A stretch of 64,000 bases of DNA from Planctomycetota bacterium (GCA_016714045.1 JADJNY010000001.1:620001-684000), one strand, 5' to 3'; shown: positions 37,453-46,621, counted from the first letter of the stretch. Numbers and translations are program-made. The notes: generated by a model not told the origin, from the letters alone.

Positions 37453-38889
37453 ATGTCGCTCGCCCCCGCGTCCGCCGGTCCGCGGTGCGCAACCCAGCGC
37501 GCATCTGCGCGCTGCGTCGCGGTGTTCCTGGCGTGCCTTGCCGGCGCCGCGCTCGGGTGCTCCCACGGTCCCGAGCGCGCGCCGTTCGTCCTCACGGACG
37601 CGAGCTCCGTCGACCCGGAGGTGCTCGAGCTCCTGCGCCAGAAGGTCGACGCCGTGCGCGCCGCGCCGGGCGATGCGGCGCTCCACGGCGCGCTCGGGCT
37701 CGTGTACTCGGCGAACGGACTGTGGGAGGGGGCCGAGCGCTCGCTCACGAACGCCGCCGAGCTCGACGCCGCGAATCCCCTCTGGCGCTTCTACCGCGCG
37801 CTCGCCCTGCGCGAGGCCGGCGACGCCGCGGGCGCGAAGGCGCTCCTCGTCCAAGTCGCGAGGGAGCTGCCTTCCGTCGCGGGCGTCCACCAGCGCCTCG
37901 GTCAGTGGTGCGTCGAGGAAGGCGATCTCGCGACGGCCAAGATCGCGCTCGAGCGCGCGCTCGTGCTCGCGCCCGACCAACCCGACGTGCTGATCGGCCT
38001 CGCCAACCTGCGCATCGCTGCGGAAGAGTGGCAGCCGGGGCTCGACCTCGCGCAGCGCGCGCTCAAGAAGGACCCGACCTTGAAGGCCGCGCGCTACGCC
38101 GCCGGGCTCGCGCTCCGCGGCCTCGGACGCGAGAAGGAGGCCGCCGTCGAGCTCGCCTCGGGCATGGGCGGCAAGCTCCGGTGGATCGACGATCCGTATT
38201 CGGCGGAGGTGCGCGGCTACCGCGTGAGCTACGTCTCGCAGGTCGCGGACGCGACGAGCCGCATGCTCGCCGGGCGCCACGCCGAGGCGCTGCCGATCCT
38301 GGAACGCGTCGCGAAGAAGCGGCCGAATGACGTCGACGTGCTCGGGAACCTCGCGGCCTGTCACCAGGAGACCGGGAACCCCGCGCGCGCCGTCGAGATC
38401 CTGAAGCGCGCGCTGGAGCTCGACCCCAAGGCGTTCGCGACGCACCTGAACCTCGCCGACGCGTACCTCCGTCTGCAGCGCGTCGAGGACGCCCTGCCGC
38501 ACGCGCTGAAGGCCTGCGAACTCGCCCCCGACCTCGGCCGCGCGCACCTGATGCGCGCGCGCGCGCTCATGTTGCGCGGGGAGTTGGAGCCCGCGTATCA
38601 GGCGCTGCGCGAGTCCGTGAAGCTCGACGCGAACAACCCGACGACGTACGTCGCCCTGTTCGAAGCGTGCGCCCGCTTGAACCGCGTCGACGAGGCGCGC
38701 GCGTGGTGCCAGCGCTCCGTCGACCTCGATCCGACGTTCCTACCCGCGCGCGTGAACCTCGCGCACATGCTGATCGTGACCGGCGACCTCGCCGCCGCGC
38801 GCGTGCAGATCGACGAGCTGTACCGCCTCGCGCCGCAGAACGAGCGCGTGCTGGCCATGAAGCGCGAGCTGGAGGCGCGCGGACGATGA
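37453..38889 (+). CDS. TPR-repeat lipoprotein
   Basis: A 478-residue protein with a lipoprotein-like signal (FLACLAGAALGCSHG). The mature part is a series of about ten TPR units, for example LHGALGLVYSANGLWEGAERSLTNAAELDAA, VLGNLAACHQETGNPARAVEILKRALELDP and HLNLADAYLRLQRVEDALPHALKACELAP. It probably serves as a protein-binding scaffold on the periplasmic side. Its stop overlaps the start of the VCBS/UnbV gene (ATGA), so the two products are made together and may form one complex. Confidence 0.85.
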   Translation: MSLAPASAGPRCATQRASARCVAVFLACLAGAALGCSHGPERAPFVLTDASSVDPEVLELLRQKVDAVRAAPGDAALHGALGLVYSANGLWEGAERSLTNAAELDAANPLWRFYRALALREAGDAAGAKALLVQVARELPSVAGVHQRLGQWCVEEGDLATAKIALERALVLAPDQPDVLIGLANLRIAAEEWQPGLDLAQRALKKDPTLKAARYAAGLALRGLGREKEAAVELASGMGGKLRWIDDPYSAEVRGYRVSYVSQVADATSRMLAGRHAEALPILERVAKKRPNDVDVLGNLAACHQETGNPARAVEILKRALELDPKAFATHLNLADAYLRLQRVEDALPHALKACELAPDLGRAHLMRARALMLRGELEPAYQALRESVKLDANNPTTYVALFEACARLNRVDEARAWCQRSVDLDPTFLPARVNLAHMLIVTGDLAAARVQIDELYRLAPQNERVLAMKRELEARGR

Positions 38890-40607
38890 GCAGGCTCCGG
38901 CGTTCGACGCCCATCCTCGCCCCGGTCCTCGTCCTCGGGCTCGCCGCGGCGTGCTCTCAGGCCGCGCCGTCACCGACGCCTTCGTCGCCCGGCGCGCAGG
39001 CCAAGAACGCGCCGGCCGGCGCGCCGTGGTTCGAAGAGGTCGCGCGCGCGAGCGGGCTTTCGTTCGACCACGTCCGCGCGAAGACGCAGCGCTTCTGGTT
39101 CCCCGAGATCATGAGCGGCGGCCTCGCGTGGCTCGACTACGACCGCGACGGGCGGCTCGATCTCTTCGTCGTGCAGGCGGGCGACCTCGCGCCCGAGGGC
39201 CAGGCGATGCCGAGCGATCGCCTGTTCCGCAACCTCGGCGGGGGCAAGTTCGAGGACGTCACCGAACGTGCGGGCCTCGTCGAGAACGCCTACGGCATGG
39301 GCTGCACGGTCGGCGACTACGACGGCGACGGCGACCCGGATCTGTTCGTCACGAACATCGGCCCCGACGTGCTGTGGCGCAACGAGGGCGATGGGACCTT
39401 CGTCGACGTCACGCGCACGGCCGGCGTCGGCCATCCCGGTTGGGGCACCTCGTGCGGGTTCTTCGACTCGGACAACGACGGCGACCTCGACCTCTTCGTC
39501 GTCAACTACATCCGCTGGAGCCCCGAGGCCGAGATGGACTGCAAGTCCAACTACGGCGAGCGCGACTACTGCGCGCCCGTGAACTACAACCGGCCCGCGC
39601 AGTCCGTGCTCTACCGGAACGAGGGCAACGGCACGTTCACGGACGCCAGCGAGAGCGCGGGCTTGCTCACCGTGTTCGGCAACGGGCTCGGGCTCGCGCT
39701 GGTGGACTTCGACCGCGACGGCTGGCTCGACGCGTACGTGTCGAACGACGGCATGCCGAACCAGCTCTGGATGAACCAGAAGGACGGCCGGTTCGTCGAC
39801 AAGGCCGTGCCCGCGGGCGCCGCCGTGAATCGCAACGGCGCCGCGGAGGCGAGCATGGGCACCGTGCCCGCGGACCTGAACGCGGATGGGTTCGTCGACC
39901 TCTTCATCACGAACCTGCGCGGCGAGACGAAGACGACGTACGTGAACAAGAATGGCGTCTTCACCGATCGCACCGCGCAGACGGGCATGGCGATGGCGAG
40001 CCTGCAGTACACGGGGTTCGGCGACGGCTTCGCGGACTTCGACCACGACGGCGAGCTGGACCTCTTCCTCGTCAACGGACGGGTCGGCATGTGGAAGCCC
40101 GTGTTCCGCGCGGACGACCCGTATGCCGAGCCGAATCAGCTCTTCCGCGGTCTCGGCGGGATGAAGTGGGAGGAAGTGCTCCCGCAGGGCGGCACGGCGG
40201 AGGCGCTCGTGGGCAACAGCCGCGGCGCCGCGTTCGCCGACTACGACGACGACGGCGACGTCGACGTCGCGTACTCGGACAACCACGGGTCGCTCAAGTT
40301 GTTGCGCAACGTCACGGCGAAGAAGGGGAGCTGGATCGGCTTCGCGGTCGTCGATGCGAAGGGCGGAGACGTCCCGGGCGCGTTCGTCGAGCTCGACGCC
40401 GGCGGGAAGCGCCACACGCGCCTGGTCGCCCTCTGCTCGAGCTACTGCTCGGCGAACGAAGGACGCGTGCACGTCGGTCTCGCCGCGAAGGCGAAGGCGG
40501 ACACCGTGCGCGTGCGTTGGCCCGGCGGCGCAGTCGAGGAGTTCGGGCCGTTCGACGCGGAGGCGTACCACCGGCTTGCGCGCGGGAGCGGGCGCGTGGT
40601 CAAGTAG
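38886..40607 (+). CDS. VCBS/FG-GAP repeat lipoprotein with C-terminal ASPIC/UnbV domain
   Basis: A 573-residue protein with a lipoprotein signal (VLGLAAACSQ). It carries repeated calcium-loop type blades, D-x-D-x-D-G-x-x-D-L (DYDRDGRLDLFVV, DYDGDGDPDLFVT, DSDNDGDLDLFVV, DFDRDGWLDAYV, DFDHDGELDLFLV, DYDDDGDVDVAYS), typical of FG-GAP/VCBS propellers. The C-terminal region (VRWPGGAVEEFGPFDAEAYHRL) is the ASPIC/UnbV domain. Such proteins are exported. It is translationally coupled to the TPR lipoprotein, a pairing I have seen often in Planctomycetota, from memory. Confidence 0.9.
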   Translation: MSRLRRSTPILAPVLVLGLAAACSQAAPSPTPSSPGAQAKNAPAGAPWFEEVARASGLSFDHVRAKTQRFWFPEIMSGGLAWLDYDRDGRLDLFVVQAGDLAPEGQAMPSDRLFRNLGGGKFEDVTERAGLVENAYGMGCTVGDYDGDGDPDLFVTNIGPDVLWRNEGDGTFVDVTRTAGVGHPGWGTSCGFFDSDNDGDLDLFVVNYIRWSPEAEMDCKSNYGERDYCAPVNYNRPAQSVLYRNEGNGTFTDASESAGLLTVFGNGLGLALVDFDRDGWLDAYVSNDGMPNQLWMNQKDGRFVDKAVPAGAAVNRNGAAEASMGTVPADLNADGFVDLFITNLRGETKTTYVNKNGVFTDRTAQTGMAMASLQYTGFGDGFADFDHDGELDLFLVNGRVGMWKPVFRADDPYAEPNQLFRGLGGMKWEEVLPQGGTAEALVGNSRGAAFADYDDDGDVDVAYSDNHGSLKLLRNVTAKKGSWIGFAVVDAKGGDVPGAFVELDAGGKRHTRLVALCSSYCSANEGRVHVGLAAKAKADTVRVRWPGGAVEEFGPFDAEAYHRLARGSGRVVK

Positions 40608-40703
40608 TCCCGCGCCTGGAGCAAGACGCGGGGCTGCACTTCGGTCTGCTGGGTCGGATCGTTCAGCGGGCCGTAGTCTGTTGCAGTTGGCGAGGTTGCA
40701 GCT

Positions 40704-40745
<42 letters not shown>

Positions 40746-40863
40746 TGTCGATCGGCTTGCGCCGTCAACAGCTGGGAGGCAAGCTCCGGTGTAGAAGTCT
40801 CTGCCTCCCCCGCTTCCCCCGGGCTCGCTTGATGCTCTCATCAAGACCACTGGAGAACTCGCA

Positions 40864-41391
40864 ATGAACTGGCTCGCACCTATCCTCGCCCTTGCCCTGA
40901 CCATTTGGACCTCCCCGACCACGCCTCCTGTCGACCCTTGTGGATGTGGGCTCTTTGCCGCTCCGTGTGTGGACTGCACTCCACCAGTTGGAGAGACGCA
41001 GGCATGCTCTTTCACGGGTACAGTTGATTTTCAAGTCGAGAATGGGCATGCGGGGCACTGTGTGCAGTCTGATTGCATCGGTCCTCCTTCGAACTGCACT
41101 GGAAAGGTGACGACTACGGTCTCTGGAGTTTCGGACTGTTGGATTGTCATTGTGCACGAAGGGGGCGTGATTGGGCGGGGGTTGCTCAATGGAGCGCCAC
41201 TGCCTCCGCAGGTTAGTTTCTCGGCTACATACAAGCTGGATATGCACTGTGAGTCGTCGGACGCAGTCAATGTGAAATTTGGCGGTGCCAATGGCGCGTG
41301 CATTGCGTGGAAGAGCTACGAGTGTCGCAACTCGTGGTTCTGGTGGTCTGTGATCGAGGGACGGTTGTCGCCATGTCGCCCAAAACTCTAG
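40864..41391 (+). CDS. cysteine-rich secreted protein of unknown function
   Basis: A 175-residue protein with a signal peptide (MNWLAPILALALTIWTS). The mature part has about 13 cysteines (PCGCG, APCVDC, QACSF, HCVQSDC, NCTG, SDCW, HCES, ACIAW, ECRN, PCRP), so extracellular disulfides are likely. No known family is recognised. The local GC is much lower than in the surroundings (hand count 57% and 50% on two 60-base lines, against 80% on a nearby line), which suggests acquisition from elsewhere. It overlaps the next gene by 19 bases. Confidence 0.7.
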   Translation: MNWLAPILALALTIWTSPTTPPVDPCGCGLFAAPCVDCTPPVGETQACSFTGTVDFQVENGHAGHCVQSDCIGPPSNCTGKVTTTVSGVSDCWIVIVHEGGVIGRGLLNGAPLPPQVSFSATYKLDMHCESSDAVNVKFGGANGACIAWKSYECRNSWFWWSVIEGRLSPCRPKL

Positions 41392-41993
41392 TTGCAGTTG
41401 TACTCGGACTCGGCGCACTACTCCTAGTGGGGGCGCTGTCGTGGAGCCTCTTCTCAGGCCGACGAATGAAAAGTCCACTCTCTGTGGTCGAGTCGAGGCC
41501 TCTTGCGCAGTCAGAAGTTCCGCCAACTGGAGTTGCACCGACTTCGGGGGCGATGGGTACAGAGCGAACCCTCGCCGGGCCACTGCCCTCAAGTACGCGG
41601 GATGCGGACGTCGGAGACGTGCCGTCAACTCCGATCGCTATGGAACCTACTCGGTTGTTTCGCGTTCCAAGTGTGCAGGACTGCCTAGAGAGCAATTCGC
41701 TGAACCCCAATCGCTTGGTCCTGGATGGAGCCGGGGTTGAGCAACTGAGGGAATTGATCAAGGAGATCAACGAGGGTCTGAGTTCGAAGGAAGAGGAGCG
41801 TAGCGAGGCAATCAAGCTGGCCACGGAAGCGCGTTTCTCTAGTGGGGCCTCGGAGGCTCTCGTCGACGCCACTTCGGTTTCAGCTGAAGCTGGTGTGGTT
41901 GCTAGCACTGAGCGTGTTTCTTTCGGCTCCGGCCGAAGGACTGGAGTTGCTAGGGTCCGTGACTATTCGAGTCGGGGAGGAGCCTGGAATTGA
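41373..41993 (+). CDS. single-pass membrane protein of unknown function
   Basis: A 206-residue protein starting at ATG 41373 inside the end of the previous gene. The N-terminus is one transmembrane helix (LVAVVLGLGALLLVGALSW) followed by a basic patch and a low-complexity stretch rich in Ser, Pro and Thr. A helical segment follows (LDGAGVEQLRELIKEINEGLSSKEEERSEAIKLATEARF). It shares the lower-GC composition of the upstream gene and is probably co-transcribed. The last 50 residues overlap another open frame (41842-42078), so either the C-terminus or that second frame may be wrong. Confidence 0.55.
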   Translation: MSPKTLVAVVLGLGALLLVGALSWSLFSGRRMKSPLSVVESRPLAQSEVPPTGVAPTSGAMGTERTLAGPLPSSTRDADVGDVPSTPIAMEPTRLFRVPSVQDCLESNSLNPNRLVLDGAGVEQLRELIKEINEGLSSKEEERSEAIKLATEARFSSGASEALVDATSVSAEAGVVASTERVSFGSGRRTGVARVRDYSSRGGAWN

Positions 41994-42078
41994 TGGGATG
42001 ACGTCCGAGCTCCAGGCCGGAGTCCATGCCGGCCTAGTCAGAATTCGAGAGTACATTCGCCGAGCTGGGAACAATTAG
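41842..42078 (+). CDS. possible small exported protein overlapping the previous gene
   Basis: A frame of 78 codons from GTG 41842 holds a signal-like stretch (LKLVWLLALSVFLSAPAEG) and a coherent amphipathic tail (TSELQAGVHAGLVRIREYIRR). It overlaps the end of the preceding frame by about 150 bases. It could be a separate small gene, or the true C-terminus of the upstream gene after a frameshift. The evidence does not decide between these. Confidence 0.3.
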   Translation: MGPRRLSSTPLRFQLKLVWLLALSVFLSAPAEGLELLGSVTIRVGEEPGIDGMTSELQAGVHAGLVRIREYIRRAGNN

Positions 42079-42170
42079 AGTCGTCGAGCCATCTGTGGAA
42101 TACCCTGACACGGCTGCGCGAGCAGCTGCCCACGGTCCTGTCAGATCGTCAATAGATTCGATTGCCTCTG

Positions 42171-43001
42171 TCAGCCCCGTCCGTTGAGCAGCGGCGTCGC
42201 GCGCTCGCGCAACCGCGGCGGCAGTCCGCGGTCGAGCGCGATCAGGATCTCCTCGCGCGTGTACCGCGGCGAGAAGTGCGTGAGCAGGATCGCTTCGTTC
42301 TCGAACAGGTCCGCGCGCGCGGCGAGCTCCTTCAAGTGCACGTGCCCGCTCGCGCGCGCCTTCTCGACGGAGACGCGCTCGTCGAGGAACGTGACCTCGA
42401 GGATCAGGAGCCGCGCCTTGCGCACGACCTCCTCCCGCTCGACGACGTCGATCAGCGTGTCGCCGCAGAACGCGACCTCGGGCACTTCGAGCACCTCGAA
42501 CAGGTCCGCGCGACCGGCCGCGCGCAGGCGTGCGATCTCCTCGTGCGGGAGTGCGCGATGCTCCGCGCGCAGCTTCGAGCGCCGCGACCACACCGCGTAG
42601 CCCTGACAGGGCGCTCGGTGCGGCGCGAAGAACGGGCGCAGGAAGCGCCCACCCTGGAGCGCGAGTTCGTCGCCCGGCCCGATCACGACGAGCTCGTGGG
42701 GGAACTGCGAGCGATCGAGACGCCGCCACACGTCGAAGAGGTCGCGGAACGCCGCCTCGTTCTCGCGCCCGATCACGTAGCGCGGGGGCCGCATGCCGCG
42801 CAGGGCGCGCGTCGCGCAGTGCCACACGACTCCGGACAGGTGATCGACGTGCGCGTGGGTGAACGCGACGAGCTCGCGCGCGACCGCGAAGTCGGGCCCG
42901 CGGCCGAGGTCGAACGCGAGCTGGAAGCCCGGCAGGTCGATGCACGTCTCGACGCCGCCGGTGGAGACGGCTTCGACGTCGATGCCGGCGAGCTGGAGCA
43001 T
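42171..43001 (-). CDS. metallo-beta-lactamase fold hydrolase, ribonuclease Z-like
   Basis: A protein of about 276 residues with the metal motif THAHVDHLSG (H-x-H-x-D-H) and later metal-site segments AFCGDTL and LEVTFLDER, SGHVHLKEL and ILLTHFSPRYTREEI. This order is that of the RNase Z/ElaC group, which trims tRNA 3' ends, but the exosite arm used by RNase Z is not obvious. Other MBL roles are possible. ATG 43001 begins where the family fold starts (MLQLAGIDVEA); a GTG at 43037 would add 12 residues. Neither has a clear ribosome binding site. Confidence 0.8.
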   Translation of the reverse strand: MLQLAGIDVEAVSTGGVETCIDLPGFQLAFDLGRGPDFAVARELVAFTHAHVDHLSGVVWHCATRALRGMRPPRYVIGRENEAAFRDLFDVWRRLDRSQFPHELVVIGPGDELALQGGRFLRPFFAPHRAPCQGYAVWSRRSKLRAEHRALPHEEIARLRAAGRADLFEVLEVPEVAFCGDTLIDVVEREEVVRKARLLILEVTFLDERVSVEKARASGHVHLKELAARADLFENEAILLTHFSPRYTREEILIALDRGLPPRLRERATPLLNGRG

Positions 43002-43100
43002 GCGCGGAGTGTGCGCAATGCCCGCGCGTGGCGCCACCGCGTCCGCGCGTGCGAGCGTCGTCCGCGGAGCGCGGTAGCCACGGAGCGCGGCGGCCGCGCG

Positions 43101-43155
43101 CCGACCGCGCGCCGACCGCGCGCCGACCGCGCGCCGACCGCGCGCCGACCGCGCG
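43101..43155. repeat. 11-bp tandem repeat between divergent genes
   Basis: The unit CCGACCGCGCG is repeated five times without change. It lies in the 242-bp gap between the MBL gene and the methyltransferase gene. Confidence 0.9.
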
Positions 43156-43176
43156 GCTGCCGCGCGGCAGCCGCGC
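43151..43176. repeat. 26-bp perfect palindrome next to the tandem repeat
   Basis: GCGCGGCTGCC (43151-43161) and GGCAGCCGCGC (43166-43176) are perfect inverted copies around GCGC. It could be a terminator-like hairpin or a protein-binding site, but no T-run follows on either strand. Confidence 0.6.
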
Positions 43177-43243
43177 GCGGGCCGGTGCGTCCGGCTCGAT
43201 TCGAGCGTGCGCGCGCACGCGCGCCCGGTAGAGTGCGCGGCCC

Positions 43244-44242
43244 ATGACCGACCTCCTCCCGCTCCTCGAACGCGCCCTCGAGCGCCGCGCCGCGCTCGAG
43301 ACGCGCCTCGCGGCGGAGGACACGACCGCGCTGCGCTGGTTCCACGGCGTCGCGGAGGGGCGGCCCGGCCTGACGCTCGATCGCTATGGGACGCTGTTCC
43401 TCGCGCAGACGTTCCGCGCGCCGCTCGCGCCGGACGAGGTCGAGCTCCTCGCCGCGTTCGTGCGCGAGCGCGGGGTCGCCAGCGCGGGCCCGGGCGCGCG
43501 CTTCGCGTGGAACCACCGCGGCGAAACGGCGCACACCGGCGTCCCCGACGAGACGGACGAGGTGTTCCGCGAGGGCGGCGTGAGCTTCGTCACGCGCGCG
43601 CGCCACCGCGGGCTCGACCCGTGGCTGTTCCTCGACCTGCGCGCGGCGCGCCGGCGCCTGCGCAGGGTCGCGGCGGGGAAGAGCGTGCTCAACCTGTTCG
43701 CGTACACGTGCGGCGCGGGCATCGCGGCCGCCGCTGCGGGCGCGCGCGAAGTCTGGAACGTCGACTTCGCCGCGTCGAGCCTCGAGGTCGGGCGGCGCAA
43801 CGCGGAACTCAACCGGCTCGATCCCGAGCGCGTGCGCTTCGTGCAGGAGGACTGCCTCCCTGTGATGACGCAGCTCGCAGGCCTCCTCGTGAAGGGGCGC
43901 GCGAGCGTGCGCAAGCACACGCGCTTCGAGGCGCGCCGATTCGACGTCGTGTTCCTCGATCCGCCCGCGTGGTCGAAGAGCGCGTTCGGCGCGGTCGACG
44001 TCGTGCGCGATTACCCCTCGCTCTTCAAGCCCGCGCTCCTCGCGACCGAGCCGGGCGGGCTCGTCGTCGCGACGAACCACGTCGCGAGCGTCGCGGCGGC
44101 GGACTGGACCACGGTGCTCGCCCGCGCGGCGGAGAAGGCGGGCCGTCCGCTCGCCTCGATCGAGGTCGAAGGGCCGGACGACGACGTCCCGGCCTTCGAC
44201 GGCGCCGCGCCGCTCAAGGTCGCGTGGTGCCGCCTCGCGTGA
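43244..44242 (+). CDS. class I SAM-dependent methyltransferase, RlmI-like
   Basis: A 332-residue protein. The N-terminal part resembles the PUA-like region of RlmI (LRWFHGVAEGRPGLTLDRYG). The Rossmann core is SVLNLFAYTCGAGIAAAAAGAREVWNVDFA, with the catalytic-type loop FLDPPAWSKS. RlmI/RlmK-type enzymes make m5C or m7G in 23S rRNA; here the exact target is not known. It is monocistronic and close to a tandem-repeat promoter region. Confidence 0.85.
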   Translation: MTDLLPLLERALERRAALETRLAAEDTTALRWFHGVAEGRPGLTLDRYGTLFLAQTFRAPLAPDEVELLAAFVRERGVASAGPGARFAWNHRGETAHTGVPDETDEVFREGGVSFVTRARHRGLDPWLFLDLRAARRRLRRVAAGKSVLNLFAYTCGAGIAAAAAGAREVWNVDFAASSLEVGRRNAELNRLDPERVRFVQEDCLPVMTQLAGLLVKGRASVRKHTRFEARRFDVVFLDPPAWSKSAFGAVDVVRDYPSLFKPALLATEPGGLVVATNHVASVAAADWTTVLARAAEKAGRPLASIEVEGPDDDVPAFDGAAPLKVAWCRLA

Positions 44243-44371
44243 CGCGCCCGGCGGCGGCGCACGCCGTGCACGAGCCGCGCGAGGAGCGCGAGGAGTTCGA
44301 GGAGCGCGTCGGCCACGTCAGGCACGCGCCGCGCTTGTGACGCGCCGCGCACGGCGCGTATCCTCCCGCGC

Positions 44372-46324
44372 GTGACCTCGCCGGCCTCATGGACGCGCGG
44401 CGCGCGCCTGCGGGCGGTCGCGTGGAGCGTGCTCGCGAACGCGCTCCTCGGGAGCCTCGTCGGGCTCGCGTGGGTCGGCGGCACGGCGTTCGGGCACGGC
44501 GCGCTGCCCGTGCTCTTCGCGCACCTGGCGCTCGTGTCGACGTGCGCGTCGCTCGCGGCGCTGCCGGGGCTCGTGCTCGCGCTCCTCGCGCTCGTCGTAT
44601 CGAGCCCGCGCGCGCTCGGCTGGATCGCCGCGACGCTGTGGACCGCGTTCCTGTTCCTGCTCTACGCGGACACCGTGATCTACGGCCTCTTCCGCTACCA
44701 CGTGAACGGCATGGTGTGGAACGTGCTCACGACGCCGGGCGCCGAGGACGCCGTCGCGATCGACGCGTGGACGTGGGGCCGCGCGGCACTCGGCGCCGTC
44801 GTCGTGTTCGCGCTCCAACTCGCGCTGTGGCGCCGCGCGTTCGCGCGCGCGGGTCGCGCGGAGCAAGGGAGCGCGCCGCGTCGTGCGCTCCGTTGGACGG
44901 GCGCGCTCCTCCTCGCCGTGATCGTGGCGGAGAAGGGGCTCTTCGCGTGGGCCGACCTCGCGCGCGAGCGGTCCGTGACCGCGCTCGCGGGGATGTTCCC
45001 GCTCTACCAGCGCCTCACCGTCGGCAAGCTCGCGAGCCGCGTCTTCGGGATGGAGCTCGCCGCGCGGCCCGAGGTCGACCTCGCCGGCGGCGGCATCCTG
45101 CTCCAGTACCCGCTCGATCCGCCGCGCGTCGATCCGAACGGGGCGCGACCGAACGTGCTCTTGATCGTCGTCGACTCGCTCCGCTCCGACATGCTGGCCC
45201 CGGAGACGATGCCCCGCACGGTCGAGTTCGCCCGCGGCGCGCGCACGTTCGAGAACCACCTCTCCGGCGGCAACGCGACGCGCTACGGCATCTTCTCGAT
45301 CGTGTACGGCCTCCACGGCGCGTACTGGAAGCCTGTCGTCGAGGAGCATGCGCCGCCCGTGCTCGTGACCACGCTGCAGCAGGCGGGGTACGACCTGCGC
45401 GTGTACTCGGGGCCGTCGCAGAACTACCCCGAGTTCCGCTCGACGTGCTGGGTGACGATGGAGGCGAAGGTCGAGGACCGGCTCGTCGCCGTCCGCGGAA
45501 CGCAGGACAAGATCGCCGCGAAGATCGACGGGGACCGCGAGGTCGTCCTGCGCTTCGAGCGCTGGATGGCGGAGCGCGCGAGCGCGCCGAAGGACGCCGC
45601 GAAGCCGCCGTTCTTCGCCTTCGCGCTGCTCGACGCACCGCACGGCTCCTACGCGTGGCCGCGCGACGAGGCGACGTGGTTCGAGCCCGTCGCGGCGAGC
45701 GTCGACTACCTCCAGCTCGCGCGTTCGCCGTCGCGCGCCGAGATCGAGCCCGTCTGGAACATGTACCGGAACGCCGTGCGCTGGTCCGACGTGAACATCG
45801 GGCGCATGCTCGACGCGCTCGCGGCCGCGGGCGAGCTCGACGACACGCTCGTCGTGATCACGGGCGACCACGGCGAGGAGTTCTTCGAGCACGGCTTCTT
45901 CGGCCACACGAGCAACTTCACCGCGGAGCAGACGCAGGTGACGTTCGTGCTCGGTGGTCCAGGCGTGCCGCCGGGGCGCGAGCCGCGCCCGACGTCGCAC
46001 GTCGACCTCGCGCCGACGATCCTCGGGCGGCTCGGCGTCGATCCGGCGACGCGCGAGCGCTGGTCGACGGGGCTCGACCTCCTCGCGCCCGTCGAGCGCC
46101 GCGCGCGAGCGATCGCGTCGTGGGACGAGCTCGCGCTGCAGATCGATCCCGATCCCGCGGCGGGCGGCGGCGGGCTCCTCCGCATCCCGATCGAGGGGCA
46201 CAAGGGCCTGATCGAGGCCTACGACTTCGGCTGGAAGCGGCCCGCGGACGAGGACGCCTTCGTCCGCGCCCACGCCGCCGAGGTCGCGCGCCTCGCGCTC
46301 GAGTGCCGACGGTTCCTGCGCTGA
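44372..46324 (+). CDS. YejM/PbgA-like inner membrane protein with sulfatase-fold periplasmic domain
   Basis: A 650-residue protein starting at GTG 44372. Five N-terminal helices end in YADTVIYGLFRYHVNGMVWNVL, which resembles the YejM (PbgA) helix boundary. The periplasmic domain has the alkaline-phosphatase fold: RPNVLLIVVDSLRSDM, GGNATRYGIFSIVYGLHGAYW (the YejM-type nucleophile loop with Thr) and ITGDHGEEFFEHGFFGH. In enterobacteria YejM senses LPS and controls LpxC turnover. Its presence fits the KdsB and ArnT-type genes in this window. It may alternatively be an active phosphotransferase. Confidence 0.82.
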   Translation: MTSPASWTRGARLRAVAWSVLANALLGSLVGLAWVGGTAFGHGALPVLFAHLALVSTCASLAALPGLVLALLALVVSSPRALGWIAATLWTAFLFLLYADTVIYGLFRYHVNGMVWNVLTTPGAEDAVAIDAWTWGRAALGAVVVFALQLALWRRAFARAGRAEQGSAPRRALRWTGALLLAVIVAEKGLFAWADLARERSVTALAGMFPLYQRLTVGKLASRVFGMELAARPEVDLAGGGILLQYPLDPPRVDPNGARPNVLLIVVDSLRSDMLAPETMPRTVEFARGARTFENHLSGGNATRYGIFSIVYGLHGAYWKPVVEEHAPPVLVTTLQQAGYDLRVYSGPSQNYPEFRSTCWVTMEAKVEDRLVAVRGTQDKIAAKIDGDREVVLRFERWMAERASAPKDAAKPPFFAFALLDAPHGSYAWPRDEATWFEPVAASVDYLQLARSPSRAEIEPVWNMYRNAVRWSDVNIGRMLDALAAAGELDDTLVVITGDHGEEFFEHGFFGHTSNFTAEQTQVTFVLGGPGVPPGREPRPTSHVDLAPTILGRLGVDPATRERWSTGLDLLAPVERRARAIASWDELALQIDPDPAAGGGGLLRIPIEGHKGLIEAYDFGWKRPADEDAFVRAHAAEVARLALECRRFLR

Positions 46325-46348
46325 GCGGCCTCGGCTGCGCGCGCGACG

Positions 46349-46621
46349 TCAGCGCCCGTGCTCGCGGATCCGCTTCGGCCTGCGCGCGAAGTAGTAGATG
46401 AGCGCGCCGATCGCGCCCGCGAGCGCCACGACGAGGATCCACGCGATCTTCTCGTTGCCCGTGTTCGGCTCCTTCGTCGCGCACTCGACGAGCATCCAGA
46501 TCCAGAACCCGAGCATCCCGAGCACGAACACGAACCAGCAGCAGAAGAAGGCCCCGATCCCGAACGCGGCCGCGGGCTCGGCGTCCCGGGCCAGAAGGAG
46601 GACGTGCGTCGCGAGCGTCAT
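46349..46621 (-). CDS. PLDc_N domain small membrane protein
   Basis: A 90-residue protein of two helices with the PLDc_N (phospholipase D nuclease N-terminal) pattern FWIWMLVECATKEPNTGNEKIAWILVV and the conserved RRPKR end. Such proteins are often free-standing and their function is unknown. It is convergent with the YejM-like gene, 24 bases away. Confidence 0.8.
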   Translation of the reverse strand: MTLATHVLLLARDAEPAAAFGIGAFFCCWFVFVLGMLGFWIWMLVECATKEPNTGNEKIAWILVVALAGAIGALIYYFARRPKRIREHGR

